Assembly: GCF_026130175.1 (NCBI RefSeq)
Contig: NZ_JAIGNI010000052.1
Span: forward strand, 1 to 41,329
Source of the DNA: Lyngbya sp. CCAP 1446/10
GTDB taxonomy: Bacteria; Cyanobacteriota; Cyanobacteriia; Cyanobacteriales; Microcoleaceae
Direction of reading: 5' to 3'
DNA: 41,329 nt
Shown here piece by piece: positions 8,631 to 17,340 of this stretch. Below the pieces are notes generated by a model. That model saw only the letters and a list, made by a program, of their open reading frames with translations. It was not told the origin of the DNA and ran no database searches. Every line of letters begins with the position of its first letter. Position 1 is the stretch's first letter. The translations under genes and the position numbers were made by a program.

Positions 8631-8850
8631 ATCGGGAATTTTGAGTTAAACAGTGAAACGGGCGATCGCCGATCGCACCCGCCTGGGGGATATCCGAACC
8701 TGTAGGTAATTTCATGTAAATTCTCTCTTCTTGTTGCAACACTAGATAATAAATAAAGTTACGAGTTATTAAACTTAGAGGTTAACGCCTCAATTTGAAA
8801 TTCCCATCCCCCCAACCTGAACCATCCCAGGCGACAATCCCCCAAATCCT

Positions 8851-10425
8851 ATGATGCGACTGTCCGATACTGATTTGAGAATATCTGTTTTAGCTGTGAC
8901 CCACCACAAGATGGAAGAACGAGAAAATTTTCCAGATTTTCAATCTGATGCCATTTTGCCCGATCGACAATGGAGCAACGCCCAACACCCAGAAATGGAT
9001 AAATATCCCACAACTCCAGAAACAGACTCGAACAACGGTAACAGCCAACAACCCCCAACCATAACCCCGGAACCAACAGCAGAGCCAGCAGCAGAACTCC
9101 CCGAAACAGTTGCCGAAACTCCCGAAAAAGCAACAGGATTTCTGCCGGTTCTCAAAAACCGCAACTTTCTAGCATTGTGGAGTGGGCAAGTTTTCTCCCA
9201 ACTAGCAGATAAAGTTTATCTCGTACTGACGATCGCCCTCGTAGCCAGCCGGTTTCAAGCGCCAGATCAAAGCATCAGCAGATGGGTATCAGCAATCATG
9301 ATCGCCTTTACCATACCCGCAGTGCTGTTCGGTGCCGCCGCAGGCGTGTATGTCGATCGCTGGCCGAAAAAAGCCGTGCTCGTAGCCACAAACCTGCTGC
9401 GGGGAGGCTTCGTATTAGCATTACCCCTGCTGCTGTGGCTCTCAGACGGTTTTGAAATCGGTAAACTACCCCTGGGATTCTGCTTGCTGCTGCTAGTAAC
9501 ATTCCTAGTTTCGACCCTAACTCAATTTTTCGCCCCAGCAGAACAGTCAGTAATTCCCCTAATAGTGGAACGCCGCCACCTGCTATCGGCAAACTCCCTC
9601 TACACCACCACCATGATGGGTTCGGTGATTATTGGCTTCGCAGTCGGAGAACCCTTACTAGCTTTAGCCGACACCCTATTTACCAACATTGGCGGCGGAC
9701 TCGGCATCGGCAAAGAATTAGTAGTAGGCGGCAGTTACGCCTTCGCTGGAGTGCTATTGTTGTCGATGAAAACAGGCGAAAAAAACGAAGTCGAACACGA
9801 ACCGCCGCATCCCCTAGCAGATTTAAAAGACGGCCTGCGTTACATCAACGATCAACCGAAAGTCCGCAATGCTTTAATTCAACTAATTATTCTATTTTCC
9901 ATTTTTGCAGCCTTGGCAGTTCTAGCGGTGCGGCTGGCAGAAATCCTGCCCGGTATGAGAGCCTCCCAATTTGGCTTTTTGCTGGCTGCCGTAGGCGTTG
10001 GGATGGCTATTGGGGCGACGACTGTCGGCTATCTCGGTCACAAATTTTCTCATTCCCAACTTAGTTTAATCGGATCAGTTGGCATGGCAGTGGCTCTGAT
10101 GGGTCTTTCTGCATTTACACACCATTTGTGGATCTCGGTACTGTTCATTACCCTGTTGGGTTTGTTTGCCTCGTTGGTGGGAGTGCCGATGCAGACGACG
10201 ATTCAAGCAGAAACCCCAGAAGAAATGCGGGGAAAAGTTTTCGGGCTGCAAAACAATGCCACTAATATCGCTTTGAGTTTACCATTAGCTTTGGCTGGAG
10301 TAGCTGAAACATTTCTGGGTTTGCCGACAGTATTTTTGGCTTTGGCAGGATTGGCGATCGCAGGTGGCGTCTTAACCTGGTATATTTCCCGTAACAGCAA
10401 TACTAAAGTCGATCGACTCCAATAA
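8851..10425 (+). CDS. Major facilitator superfamily transporter
   Basis: The protein has 524 residues. A hydrophilic N-terminal tail of about 100 residues is rich in Pro, Thr and Glu. About twelve membrane helices follow, beginning near FLPVLKNRNFLALWSGQVFSQ. The loop after helix 2, AGVYVDRWPKKAVLVATNLLR, is the cytoplasmic signature of the drug/enterobactin-exporter-like (DHA3) MFS branch. A long cytoplasmic loop before helix 7 carries HPLADLKDGLRYI. Efflux of a small molecule is likely; the substrate cannot be named. The start is uncertain: ATGs at 8851, 8911 or 8995 all precede the helices, and none has a clear ribosome-binding site. Confidence 0.85.
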   Translation: MMRLSDTDLRISVLAVTHHKMEERENFPDFQSDAILPDRQWSNAQHPEMDKYPTTPETDSNNGNSQQPPTITPEPTAEPAAELPETVAETPEKATGFLPVLKNRNFLALWSGQVFSQLADKVYLVLTIALVASRFQAPDQSISRWVSAIMIAFTIPAVLFGAAAGVYVDRWPKKAVLVATNLLRGGFVLALPLLLWLSDGFEIGKLPLGFCLLLLVTFLVSTLTQFFAPAEQSVIPLIVERRHLLSANSLYTTTMMGSVIIGFAVGEPLLALADTLFTNIGGGLGIGKELVVGGSYAFAGVLLLSMKTGEKNEVEHEPPHPLADLKDGLRYINDQPKVRNALIQLIILFSIFAALAVLAVRLAEILPGMRASQFGFLLAAVGVGMAIGATTVGYLGHKFSHSQLSLIGSVGMAVALMGLSAFTHHLWISVLFITLLGLFASLVGVPMQTTIQAETPEEMRGKVFGLQNNATNIALSLPLALAGVAETFLGLPTVFLALAGLAIAGGVLTWYISRNSNTKVDRLQ

Positions 10426-10488
10426 AATAAGTAAATCCACCTAATTAAACGTAAGATACAGATGGCAATAAAGCTTGCTATATAAGCA

Positions 10489-10527
10489 CTCTTCCTTCTT
10501 CCTTCTTCCTTCTTCCTTCTTCCTTCT
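10489..10527. repeat. STRR heptamer array (CTTCCTT)
   Basis: About five copies of the 7-base CTTCCTT unit lie between the MFS gene and the glycosyltransferase gene. It is the same family as the array at 4200-4304. It ends 26 bases before the glycosyltransferase start. Confidence 0.85.
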
Positions 10528-10552
10528 GCTTAACAAACTCTGATTTACTTGA

Positions 10553-11779
10553 ATGCACATCGCTTGGCTAGGAAAAAAATCACCTTTTTGCGGTAATGTC
10601 ACTTACTCCAGGGAAGTCACCAACGCACTTTTAGACCGGGGATACCAGGTTAGTTTCCTGCACTTTGCCCAAGAAGCGGGCCCATTGGACAGGAATAATA
10701 CGGCGTGGAGCATGGCAAATGGGAAATGGGGAACTGGAATTACTCCAACTTCATATACCAATTCGCTTTCGCCCGCGAGTTGCAACGAAGTTTCTTTACC
10801 TTGTCACTACAAATCGCAAATTTATACGATTCCGACTCTCAAATCCCGCACAGTGTTGATGAAGTCTTTGCGGCGACTGAAACCGGATGTTGTTCACGCT
10901 TCCCTGACGCTTTCGCCTCTGGACTTTCTGCTGCCGGAAATTTGTCAGGAATTGAATTTGCCTTTGGTGGCGACTTTTCACCCGCCGTTCGATCGCAAAT
11001 TGCGGAATTTGACATCAGGAACTCAGCACCTGATGTATCAACTGTATGCTCCGTTTTTGGCTCACTACGACTCGACGATCGTCTTTTCTTACATTCAGCG
11101 GGATATTTTGGTGAAGTTGGGAGTACCGCAAGAACGGGTAGCCGTGATTCCCAACGGAGTAGACGCGATGAAGTATTCTCCTGGGCCTTCGGGGTTGAAG
11201 TCGGAGTTAAAGGCCGATCGACTTTTTGTATATCAAGGCCGCATTGCCCCGGAGAAAAATGTCGAGGCTTTGCTGAAAGCCTGGAAACAGTGCAATTTTG
11301 GCCCTGGTAACGTATTGGCGATCGTAGGTGACGGGCCCCTAGCCGCGTCGCTGCAACTGTCCTACGGCGAAGAGGAGGGCATTGTGTGGCTCGGATTTGT
11401 CGCCGAGGAGGAACGCCGGATCGAAATTCTGCGCGGTGCAGATGTATTTATTTTGCCTTCTTTGGTGGAGGGATTGTCGCTGTCGCTGCTGGAAGCGATG
11501 GCCTGCGGTTTAGCTTGTTTGGCAACGGATGCCGGTGCTGACGGTGAGGCTTTGGAGGAAGGCGCAGGGGTAGTTTTGAACACTCAGCGGGTGCGGAGTC
11601 AGTTGCAAACTTTACTGCCGCTATTTCGCGAACATCCTGAGTTGGGAATGCTGCTTGGTCAAAAAGCGCGCCAACGGGCGATCGAGCGGTACACTCTCAG
11701 TCAGAATATTACTGAGTTGGAAAAGCTGTATTCACAGATTTTGCAGAAGCAGCGCGTGCCACTTCGGGGCTTGGCATAA
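10553..11779 (+). CDS. GT4-family (group 1) glycosyltransferase
   Basis: A 408-residue retaining GT-B glycosyltransferase. The N-terminal acceptor domain opens with MHIAWLGKKSPFCGNVTYSR. The hinge region has VIPNGVDAMKYSP. The C-terminal nucleotide-sugar domain shows YQGRIAPEKNVEALLKAW, IVGDGPL and the E(x7)E motif EGLSLSLLEAMACG. It probably transfers a sugar onto a lipid or cell-surface glycan. Residues about 45-75 (from roughly NTAWSMANGKWGTG to PASCNEVSL) look like an insertion, and their DNA resembles the GGGAATGGGG repeats found elsewhere in the window. An STRR array begins two bases after the stop codon. Confidence 0.88.
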   Translation: MHIAWLGKKSPFCGNVTYSREVTNALLDRGYQVSFLHFAQEAGPLDRNNTAWSMANGKWGTGITPTSYTNSLSPASCNEVSLPCHYKSQIYTIPTLKSRTVLMKSLRRLKPDVVHASLTLSPLDFLLPEICQELNLPLVATFHPPFDRKLRNLTSGTQHLMYQLYAPFLAHYDSTIVFSYIQRDILVKLGVPQERVAVIPNGVDAMKYSPGPSGLKSELKADRLFVYQGRIAPEKNVEALLKAWKQCNFGPGNVLAIVGDGPLAASLQLSYGEEEGIVWLGFVAEEERRIEILRGADVFILPSLVEGLSLSLLEAMACGLACLATDAGADGEALEEGAGVVLNTQRVRSQLQTLLPLFREHPELGMLLGQKARQRAIERYTLSQNITELEKLYSQILQKQRVPLRGLA

Positions 11780-11822
11780 CGAAGGAAGAAGGAAGAAGGA
11801 AGAAGGAAGAAGGGGGAAGGAA
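11780..11822 (+). repeat. STRR heptamer array (GAAGGAA)
   Basis: About five copies of GAAGGAA start directly after the TAA stop of the glycosyltransferase and end in GGGGGAAGGAA. The orientation is opposite to the array in front of the same gene (10489-10527), so this gene too is bracketed by opposed arrays. Confidence 0.85.
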
Positions 11823-12068
11823 AGAGTAAGAGTGCCGTGTCTTCTTCGATATTGGTAGGGAAGCGGCAGTGCCGTTTCCTCTGCGATATTGGTATTACTC
11901 GTTTACTCGTTATGGATTCCCAGGCTCTCTCTGCTTGGGAACCAGTTAACGAGGACTAACATTAAACGCCAATTGCGATCGATAAAAACAAACATCAAAC
12001 TCCATAAAGAAATTTACCTGTCCCAAAATCAACGGTACATTTTCAGATACAAAAAAAAATGTTCCACA
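11823..12068. other. Intergenic region with short direct repeats
   Basis: Two direct copies of an AGTGCCGT...CGATATTGGTA unit (about 11831-11857 and 11867-11894) are followed by a TTCCCAGGCTCT...TGGGAAC palindrome-like sequence (about 11918-11942). I see no coding sequence. Confidence 0.45.
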
Positions 12069-12311
12069 TTACTCATCTTCTTGGGATTTCGATTGCTTTA
12101 AAACTTCCAGCATCGTCTGTGCAGCATCAAACGCATCATAGGGAGACCAAACTTCACACACCGCACCAGATCCGATCGAATCCTGTTCCTGACTCTGCAT
12201 ACATCCCATCAGCATTTGCAAGGTTACTTCCTCTACAGAAATACCGCGCCACTCAGCAGACTGTAAGAGGTACTGCTCCAATTCAGGTGATAGATTCAGC
12301 GTCAAATTCAT
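12069..12311 (-). CDS. Small hypothetical protein, antitoxin-like N-terminus
   Basis: The protein has 80 residues from the ATG at 12311 (MNLTLNLSPELEQYLLQSA). The opening strand-helix pattern resembles ribbon-helix-helix type antitoxins, followed by an acidic, flexible C-terminus ending SKSQEDE. An in-frame start 17 codons upstream is less likely. It lies 62 bases downstream of the DUF2156 gene on the same strand. No toxin partner is visible next to it. The RHH interpretation is from pattern only. Confidence 0.55.
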   Translation of the reverse strand: MNLTLNLSPELEQYLLQSAEWRGISVEEVTLQMLMGCMQSQEQDSIGSGAVCEVWSPYDAFDAAQTMLEVLKQSKSQEDE

Positions 12312-12373
12312 AAACTGCTTCTGTTTGTTGGTAATTGCTGCGTTAAAACCTTCAATCTTCAATCTAAAATGGT

Positions 12374-14074
12374 CTAACTTCCTGGGCGCAAATAGTCAAA
12401 AAGTCGTAGCGTAGCGGGGCGTAAGCCATCGCCCGAATCGGCCCGAATCAAAGCAACCACAACATCCGGCAAACTTCCCAAACTCGGATAAACAAAATAA
12501 CGCGGTTCCCAGCGCGGCCCAAACTTATCTTTAAAACTGTGCAATCCCTTAAAATTATAAAACTTGCTCAAGTGATCCGAAAGATAAATCAAAACCTTTT
12601 CCAACCGCCCGGATTTACCCTCTTCTCCGACTCCCGCCAAAGCCGACAAACCCAAATCAAATTCTGCATAGCCCAATTCTTGACAGTGTTGCAACATCGA
12701 AGCAAACAAACACTCCATCGTCCCATTTTCTACCTCAGTGCGACGGCGCATCAAATCAACTCCAACCACTTGATTTCCCGCAGATATTATATTAGCAAAA
12801 GCACTCATTTTACCGTCGGGAGTGTGAATCGCTACGACGCGAGTTTCCCGCAAATATGCCTCATAAAACCAACCCACAGAAAACTGTTTTTCCGCACCCT
12901 GAACCATTTGCAGCCACTCGTCACTAACAGATTTCATTTGTCGCATCAATTCCAAACTTAAAGGAGGTTCGTAAAATTCGACACGATAGCCTGCTTTTGT
13001 CAGTCGGTTGATCGCAGTTCTTAAGTTTTGATTTGCCTTGCCTTTGAGACTAAAGTTTTTGAGGTCTACAATCGCTTCTTCGCCAATTTGTACTACTCGA
13101 AAACCGAGAGTAGAATACATTTCTAAATCGTCGGGCAAAGTTTGATAAAATGCTGGATACCAATCGTTGCGATAGCAAAACTCTTGAAACCCCAGAATTG
13201 CCTCTTTGCGGTCTTCTGCTGGCCCGATGGGGTCTCCGAGGGCGATCGCGCCTCTACCTTTGGGCACGTAGGCGATCGTACTTTTTCCCGAAGGACTAAA
13301 ATAATAAGATTTATCCTCAAGCAACGCCAGTCTCGCTAGCGTTGTCCGCCCGTATTCTGCTACAACTTGTTTAGCTTTATTCCGTTCCGAAATACTTGCC
13401 GAATCTCGCAGCAGCACCGGCCGCAGCAGCATGAAAAGTGCGTAACCAAGAGTTACAACACCCACAGCATAAATCGAATCTGCAAAAAAATTAGCAAACC
13501 GAGTTTTCGGAACCAAACCCGCATTGTCCGCCGTAAAAAACATGGCAAAAGTCTGGAATATAGCATCGTCCCAATCAAAATTAACTGCTCGTTCGTTAAC
13601 TTCAAAACGCCCATCTAAAATGTAAAAACCAGCCGTACCGTAAGCGAGAGTAAACAGCAAAGCCCCCAGCAAAACTCGGAGTCCTTGAGCAATTGAAGGG
13701 CGATCTGATTGAGCAGTAAATGTCTGCCGCATCACCAACAATTGAAACAGTAAAACGCCAGAAAGCAAACTTTCTTCAAGATCTAATCCCTTGACTAAAT
13801 GAACTACAATAGAAACAATTAATAATCCCACAGTCAGCAACCAAGCAATCCGCTTTCGTCGCAACAAATTAGTTGCCAGAGTTAGCAGCATAAATCCGAT
13901 AACTGCTGCAAAGAAATGCCCGCCCGCCCTCACCGGAAAAGGAAAAAATGGTTCTAGCCAATTTCGGCGATCGGGTAAACTGGGAGTTACAGCAGACAGC
14001 AGGTTAATAACTCCTACCAATCCGGTTAAAAATGATGCAGTCCAGAGTCCAATCCTAGTTTTTTGGGGTAACAC
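12374..14074 (-). CDS. DUF2156 membrane protein (MprF C-terminal domain type)
   Basis: The protein has 566 residues. Six to seven hydrophobic helices span about residues 8-225. A soluble DUF2156 domain follows (about 240-550), the same fold as the catalytic domain of MprF, which transfers lysine from lysyl-tRNA to phosphatidylglycerol. Typical pieces are visible: YVPKGRGAIALGDPIGP, FYQTLPDD, LKGKANQNLRTAINR and FKDKFGPRWEPRYFVYPS. It is shorter than full MprF (about 850 residues), lacking part of the flippase region. The GTG start at 14074 has AGGTG upstream. Its last codons are encoded by a palindromic repeat (12405-12433). It is 11 bases downstream of the esterase gene, so the two form an operon. 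Aminoacyl-lipid synthesis is inferred. Confidence 0.82.
   Translation of the reverse strand: MLPQKTRIGLWTASFLTGLVGVINLLSAVTPSLPDRRNWLEPFFPFPVRAGGHFFAAVIGFMLLTLATNLLRRKRIAWLLTVGLLIVSIVVHLVKGLDLEESLLSGVLLFQLLVMRQTFTAQSDRPSIAQGLRVLLGALLFTLAYGTAGFYILDGRFEVNERAVNFDWDDAIFQTFAMFFTADNAGLVPKTRFANFFADSIYAVGVVTLGYALFMLLRPVLLRDSASISERNKAKQVVAEYGRTTLARLALLEDKSYYFSPSGKSTIAYVPKGRGAIALGDPIGPAEDRKEAILGFQEFCYRNDWYPAFYQTLPDDLEMYSTLGFRVVQIGEEAIVDLKNFSLKGKANQNLRTAINRLTKAGYRVEFYEPPLSLELMRQMKSVSDEWLQMVQGAEKQFSVGWFYEAYLRETRVVAIHTPDGKMSAFANIISAGNQVVGVDLMRRRTEVENGTMECLFASMLQHCQELGYAEFDLGLSALAGVGEEGKSGRLEKVLIYLSDHLSKFYNFKGLHSFKDKFGPRWEPRYFVYPSLGSLPDVVVALIRADSGDGLRPATLRLFDYLRPGS
12405..12433. repeat. Palindromic dispersed repeat inside the DUF2156 gene
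   Basis: On the minus strand this reads GGGCGATGGCTTACGCCCCG, continuing to GCTACG. It resembles palindromic repeats common in filamentous cyanobacterial intergenic DNA. Here it is translated in frame near the C-terminus as GDGLRPATLRL, 14 codons before the stop. Confidence 0.6.
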
Positions 14075-14085
14075 AGTTCACCTGT

Positions 14086-15006
14086 TTAATTTTTCTGTGC
14101 GGCCAGTGATATCTTAAACTGTTTTCCAACATAACTCAATGAATCGGCTAAATGCTTGTGCCAATAATTCCAACCGACATCGGGGCCGACAATCCCGTGA
14201 CCGCCAGGAAATTTGTTAAACTCGTTGGCAATACCCAAACTGTTTAATTGTTCGTGAAACTGTTGCGTAGAAGTCAGAAATTCCTTGTCTCCTTCCCCCG
14301 CATCCAAATAAGCCCGCAGTCGCTGTCTATCTTTTGTAGAGAGTTTCGGAACTAAATATTTAGGACTGTTAGCTTTGCCACTTTGATCGGTAAAATAACC
14401 GCTGTGGCTGAACAGAATATTAAAATTATTCAAGTAGCGCAAACCGATATTAAAAGCTCCCCAACCCCCCGAAGATTGTCCTCCCATTGCCCAGAATTTG
14501 GGGTCTTCCAGCGTTCTGTAGCGCGATTTTACGATTTGAACCAACTCGGAGCCGATCGCACTTCCGACCTGACCATTGGGCCCATCAAAATACTGCGGGT
14601 CCCACAAAGGGCTCGTCCCCCGCTTGTCGTTCCCGTCAGGAGTAATGACAATTGACGGCGACAATCTTTTGCTTTTATATAAATCGTGGAGCACGGAAGT
14701 AACAGCAGCTTTGTCTTGATAAGCGCGCGCGTCTCCGTGCCCGCCGTGTAGCAAAAAAATCACTGGATAGCGCTGTTTGGGATTTTTTGCGTACCCTGGT
14801 GGTAAAATTAAGCCGTAGGTGCGCTCGGAATTCATAGCTGCACTTTTATATGTTTTGAGTTCAAATTTTATGTCGGCATCGGCGATGATTTTTGGAGGGT
14901 CTAATTGAGGTGCTCCGGCGATAAAAACGTACCAGTATCCAGTCGCACCTAATAGGAGGATTGTACCCGCACCGATACCTAAAACTTTGCTCAGCCACTT
15001 AGGCAT
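14086..15006 (-). CDS. Membrane-anchored or exported esterase D-type hydrolase
   Basis: The protein has 306 residues. A basic N-terminus and one hydrophobic segment (about residues 8-28) give a signal anchor or signal peptide. The alpha/beta hydrolase of the putative esterase (esterase D / Fes) family follows. The oxyanion region YPVIFLLHGGHGD and the nucleophile elbow GGQSSGGWGA (serine about 177) are clear, with a late histidine in FPGGHGIVGPD. It likely cleaves an ester outside the cytoplasm. The ATG at 15006 is preceded by AACAAACATT and a heptamer array. The DUF2156 gene follows 11 bases after its stop, suggesting linked cell-envelope roles. Confidence 0.85.
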   Translation of the reverse strand: MPKWLSKVLGIGAGTILLLGATGYWYVFIAGAPQLDPPKIIADADIKFELKTYKSAAMNSERTYGLILPPGYAKNPKQRYPVIFLLHGGHGDARAYQDKAAVTSVLHDLYKSKRLSPSIVITPDGNDKRGTSPLWDPQYFDGPNGQVGSAIGSELVQIVKSRYRTLEDPKFWAMGGQSSGGWGAFNIGLRYLNNFNILFSHSGYFTDQSGKANSPKYLVPKLSTKDRQRLRAYLDAGEGDKEFLTSTQQFHEQLNSLGIANEFNKFPGGHGIVGPDVGWNYWHKHLADSLSYVGKQFKISLAAQKN

Positions 15007-15014
15007 AATGTTTG

Positions 15015-15138
15015 TTAGTTGACTGTTGACTGTTGACTGTTATGTGTTATGTGTTATGTGTTATTTGTTATTTGTTGTTTGTTAGTTAAATATAAAATCA
15101 TTAATCCCCGATGCCCGATGCCCGATGCCCGATGCCCC
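15015..15138. repeat. Mixed heptamer arrays between divergent genes
   Basis: TTGACTG units (15017-15040) are followed by TTATGTG and TTATTTG units (to about 15080). After a short gap comes GATGCCC x4 (about 15110-15137). These arrays fill most of the intergenic space between the divergent esterase and NUDIX genes and provide an in-frame ATG ahead of the NUDIX gene. Confidence 0.85.
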
Positions 15139-15151
15139 ATTCCCAAACAAA

Positions 15152-15580
15152 ATGACTTATAAAAATCCCGCTCCTACAGTTGATATTATCATCGAATTGG
15201 TCGATCGCCCGCACCGACCGATCGTACTCATAGAACGTCGGCATCTTCCCTACGGCTGGGCGATTCCCGGCGGCTTTGTCGATTACGGGGAATCGGTAGA
15301 AACGGCGGCCAAACGCGAAGCTTTAGAAGAAACGAGTTTGAATGTAGAATTAATTGAGCAATTTTACGTTTATTCTGACCCAAATCGCGACGCGCGCCAA
15401 CATACTATCAGTATTGTATTCTTGGCTGCGGCAACGGGCGAACCCCAAGCTGCTGATGATGCTAAAAATTTACAAGTTTTTGAATCTTGGCAGATTCCAG
15501 GTGAATTGTGTTTCGATCACGATCGCATTTTACGGGATTATTGGCGTTATCGTCATTACGGATTGCGGCCTGGTTTGTAG
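15152..15580 (+). CDS. NUDIX hydrolase
   Basis: The protein has 142 residues. The Nudix box is [20 protein letters not shown] followed by TSL. It agrees with Gx5Ex7REUxEExGU except that the final glycine is serine. The metal-binding REXXEE core is intact, so activity is likely. Such enzymes hydrolyse nucleoside diphosphates linked to another group; the substrate here is not evident (ADP-ribose type is possible). The ATG at 15152 ([16 protein letters not shown]) is chosen over the in-frame ATG at 15125, which belongs to a GATGCCC repeat. gpsA follows 69 bases downstream on the same strand. Confidence 0.88.
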   Translation: MTYKNPAPTVDIIIELVDRPHRPIVLIERRHLPYGWAIPGGFVDYGESVETAAKREALEETSLNVELIEQFYVYSDPNRDARQHTISIVFLAAATGEPQAADDAKNLQVFESWQIPGELCFDHDRILRDYWRYRHYGLRPGL

Positions 15581-15649
15581 GAGAAGGAAGTTCGGAAACG
15601 AGCAATGTACGGGCTGTAACGGATTGATGTTATTAATAAACTAAATTTT

Positions 15650-16564
15650 ATGGTAAATTTGACAATATTAGGCGGAGGTGCATGGGGTTTGGCACTGGCA
15701 AATCTGGGAGGCAAAAAGGGCGATCGGGTAAATTTGTGGTCGCGCCGCAGTTCTTTTAGTCTAGAATCGGTTATAACTGGCACGGATGTTGTAATTTCGG
15801 CAGTTTCGATGAAGGGAGTTGGCGAAACAGTCGATCGCCTGCTTGCCTTAAACCTAACTCCCAGTACAATTATAGTTACTGTCACCAAAGGTTTAGACCC
15901 CGCGACGACACGCACTCCATCTCAAATCTGGCAAAATGCCTTTCCTCACAATTCAATTGTCGTACTTTCCGGGCCCAATCTTTCCGAGGAAATTCAGCAA
16001 GGATTACCGGCTGCGACGGTAGCGGCGAGTTTAGATTTAGCCGCAGCCAAGCAAGTACAAACCATTTATAGTTCCGATATTTTTCGAGTTTATGTGAATC
16101 AAGATCCCCTGGGGACTGAGTTGGGTGGGACTTTGAAGAACGTTTTTGCGATCGCCGCTGGTGTTTGCGATGGTTTACAATTAGGAACTAATGCTAAATC
16201 TGCTTTGCTGACTCGCGCTTTGCCGGAAATGATTCGGGTAGGAGTTCGTTTGGGAGCTCGCGCCGAAACTTTTTATGGTTTGTCTGGTTTGGGAGATTTA
16301 CTCGCGACTTGCAATAGTTCTTTGTCGCGCAATTATCGAGTTGGTTTCGGATTGGCGAAAGGCAAGTCTTTGGAGCAAATTTTGCAGGAATTACAGAGCA
16401 CTGCTGAAGGAGTTAATACTACTAATGTGTTGATTGATTTGGCGAATCGGCGCGAGATTGAAGTCCCTGTTTCCCGTCAAGTTTATCGTTTGCTGAATGG
16501 TGATATTACTCCCGAACAAGCTGTTTTATCGCTGATGGAACGTGCTTTGAAACCGGAGATTTAA
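15650..16564 (+). CDS. gpsA: NAD(P)-dependent glycerol-3-phosphate dehydrogenase
   Basis: A 304-residue enzyme that reduces dihydroxyacetone phosphate to sn-glycerol 3-phosphate for membrane lipid synthesis. It has a Rossmann motif (GGGAWGLALA), LSGPNLSEEI, the catalytic lysine region GTELGGTLKNVFAIAAG, SGLGDLLATC, SRNYRVG and TAEGVNTTNVL. It is a little shorter than the usual 330 residues because the segment after the first beta-alpha-beta unit (about residues 30-40) is contracted, as I believe is common in cyanobacteria. The ATG at 15650 has no clear ribosome-binding site. Confidence 0.95.
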   Translation: MVNLTILGGGAWGLALANLGGKKGDRVNLWSRRSSFSLESVITGTDVVISAVSMKGVGETVDRLLALNLTPSTIIVTVTKGLDPATTRTPSQIWQNAFPHNSIVVLSGPNLSEEIQQGLPAATVAASLDLAAAKQVQTIYSSDIFRVYVNQDPLGTELGGTLKNVFAIAAGVCDGLQLGTNAKSALLTRALPEMIRVGVRLGARAETFYGLSGLGDLLATCNSSLSRNYRVGFGLAKGKSLEQILQELQSTAEGVNTTNVLIDLANRREIEVPVSRQVYRLLNGDITPEQAVLSLMERALKPEI

Positions 16565-16674
16565 GAACATTGCAGGTGGCAATGAGCAAAAAGTTATCAA
16601 CTGTGATATCGAGGGAAAATCGAGTACAACAAGCAAAAAAAAAACTCTTGCAAAAGTCTTTTTAATCAAATTTT

Positions 16675-16746
16675 GGAACGGGCAAGATGCCCATTCCTAG
16701 ATATTTTTGTGGAACTGGCAAGATGCCCATTCCTAGATATTTTTGC
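16675..16746. repeat. Perfectly spaced 36-bp direct repeat x2
   Basis: Two adjacent 36-base copies (16675-16710 and 16711-16746) share GGCAAGATGCCCATTCCTAG and ATATTTTTG, differing at two positions. Each contains a small hairpin (GGCAagaTGCC). They lie 34 bases before the EamA-type transporter start. Confidence 0.85.
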
Positions 16747-16780
16747 AGATCTAAAATAATACACTTAAATTTTTGAAACA

Positions 16781-17203
16781 ATGGTTAAAATACCCAATTG
16801 GTTAATCTATGCACTCATTTGTTCATTATTATACGGTTTTTGGGGATTTTTTGGCAAGTTAGCGACTAAATCTCTCGACTACAAAACAGCTTTTGTTTAT
16901 GAAACAATCGGCGCTATTTTAACTACAGTATTCATTCTTGCTAACAGTAAAAACTTGAGTTTTGAGGGAAATATTACAGGAATCGTATTTGCTTTATTAA
17001 TCGGTGTTTGCGGAACTGCGGCATCTGTGATTTTTCTGAAATCCATTGAAAGCGGGCCAGTTATCAGCGTAATCAGCATTACATCCCTGTACCCAGTCAT
17101 TACCGTACTTCTATCATCTTTATTCCTGAAAGAAGCAATTACAATTCCGCAAATTATCGCTCTTGTGCTAGCCATAATTGCCGTTATACTTGCGTCTTAT
17201 TGA
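16781..17203 (+). CDS. Five-helix EamA-type (DMT superfamily) transporter
   Basis: The 140-residue protein has five hydrophobic helices (about 7-25, 36-54, 67-86, 92-112 and 118-138). It contains a single EamA unit (LICSLLYGFWGFFGKLA; PVITVLLSSLFLKEAITIPQ). Full EamA exporters carry two such units, so this half-size protein probably dimerises, as proposed for short drug/metabolite transporters. The substrate is unknown. The ATG at 16781 is preceded by an AT-rich leader without a clear ribosome-binding site. Confidence 0.8.
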   Translation: MVKIPNWLIYALICSLLYGFWGFFGKLATKSLDYKTAFVYETIGAILTTVFILANSKNLSFEGNITGIVFALLIGVCGTAASVIFLKSIESGPVISVISITSLYPVITVLLSSLFLKEAITIPQIIALVLAIIAVILASY

Positions 17204-17236
17204 AATATCTCTCCTTTGTGAATCTATCGTGGAGGC

Positions 17237-17301
17237 AGAAACCGGGTTTTTGCGAAAAATATTGCATCAAAGCGTTGAATCATGGAAAAAACCCGGTTTC
17301 T
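17237..17301. mobile_element. Inverted-repeat element (AGAAACCGGGTTTTT), copy A
   Basis: AGAAACCGGGTTTTT (17237-17251) and its exact reverse complement (17287-17301) enclose a 35-base centre, for a total of 65 bases. It lies between two convergent genes, where it could act as a bidirectional terminator. Copies of similar length are at 18901-18966 and 33953-34018. Confidence 0.7.
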
Positions 17302-17340
17302 TTGATATCTTGTATCTTGCCTTTCTGCATTATCTGATTT

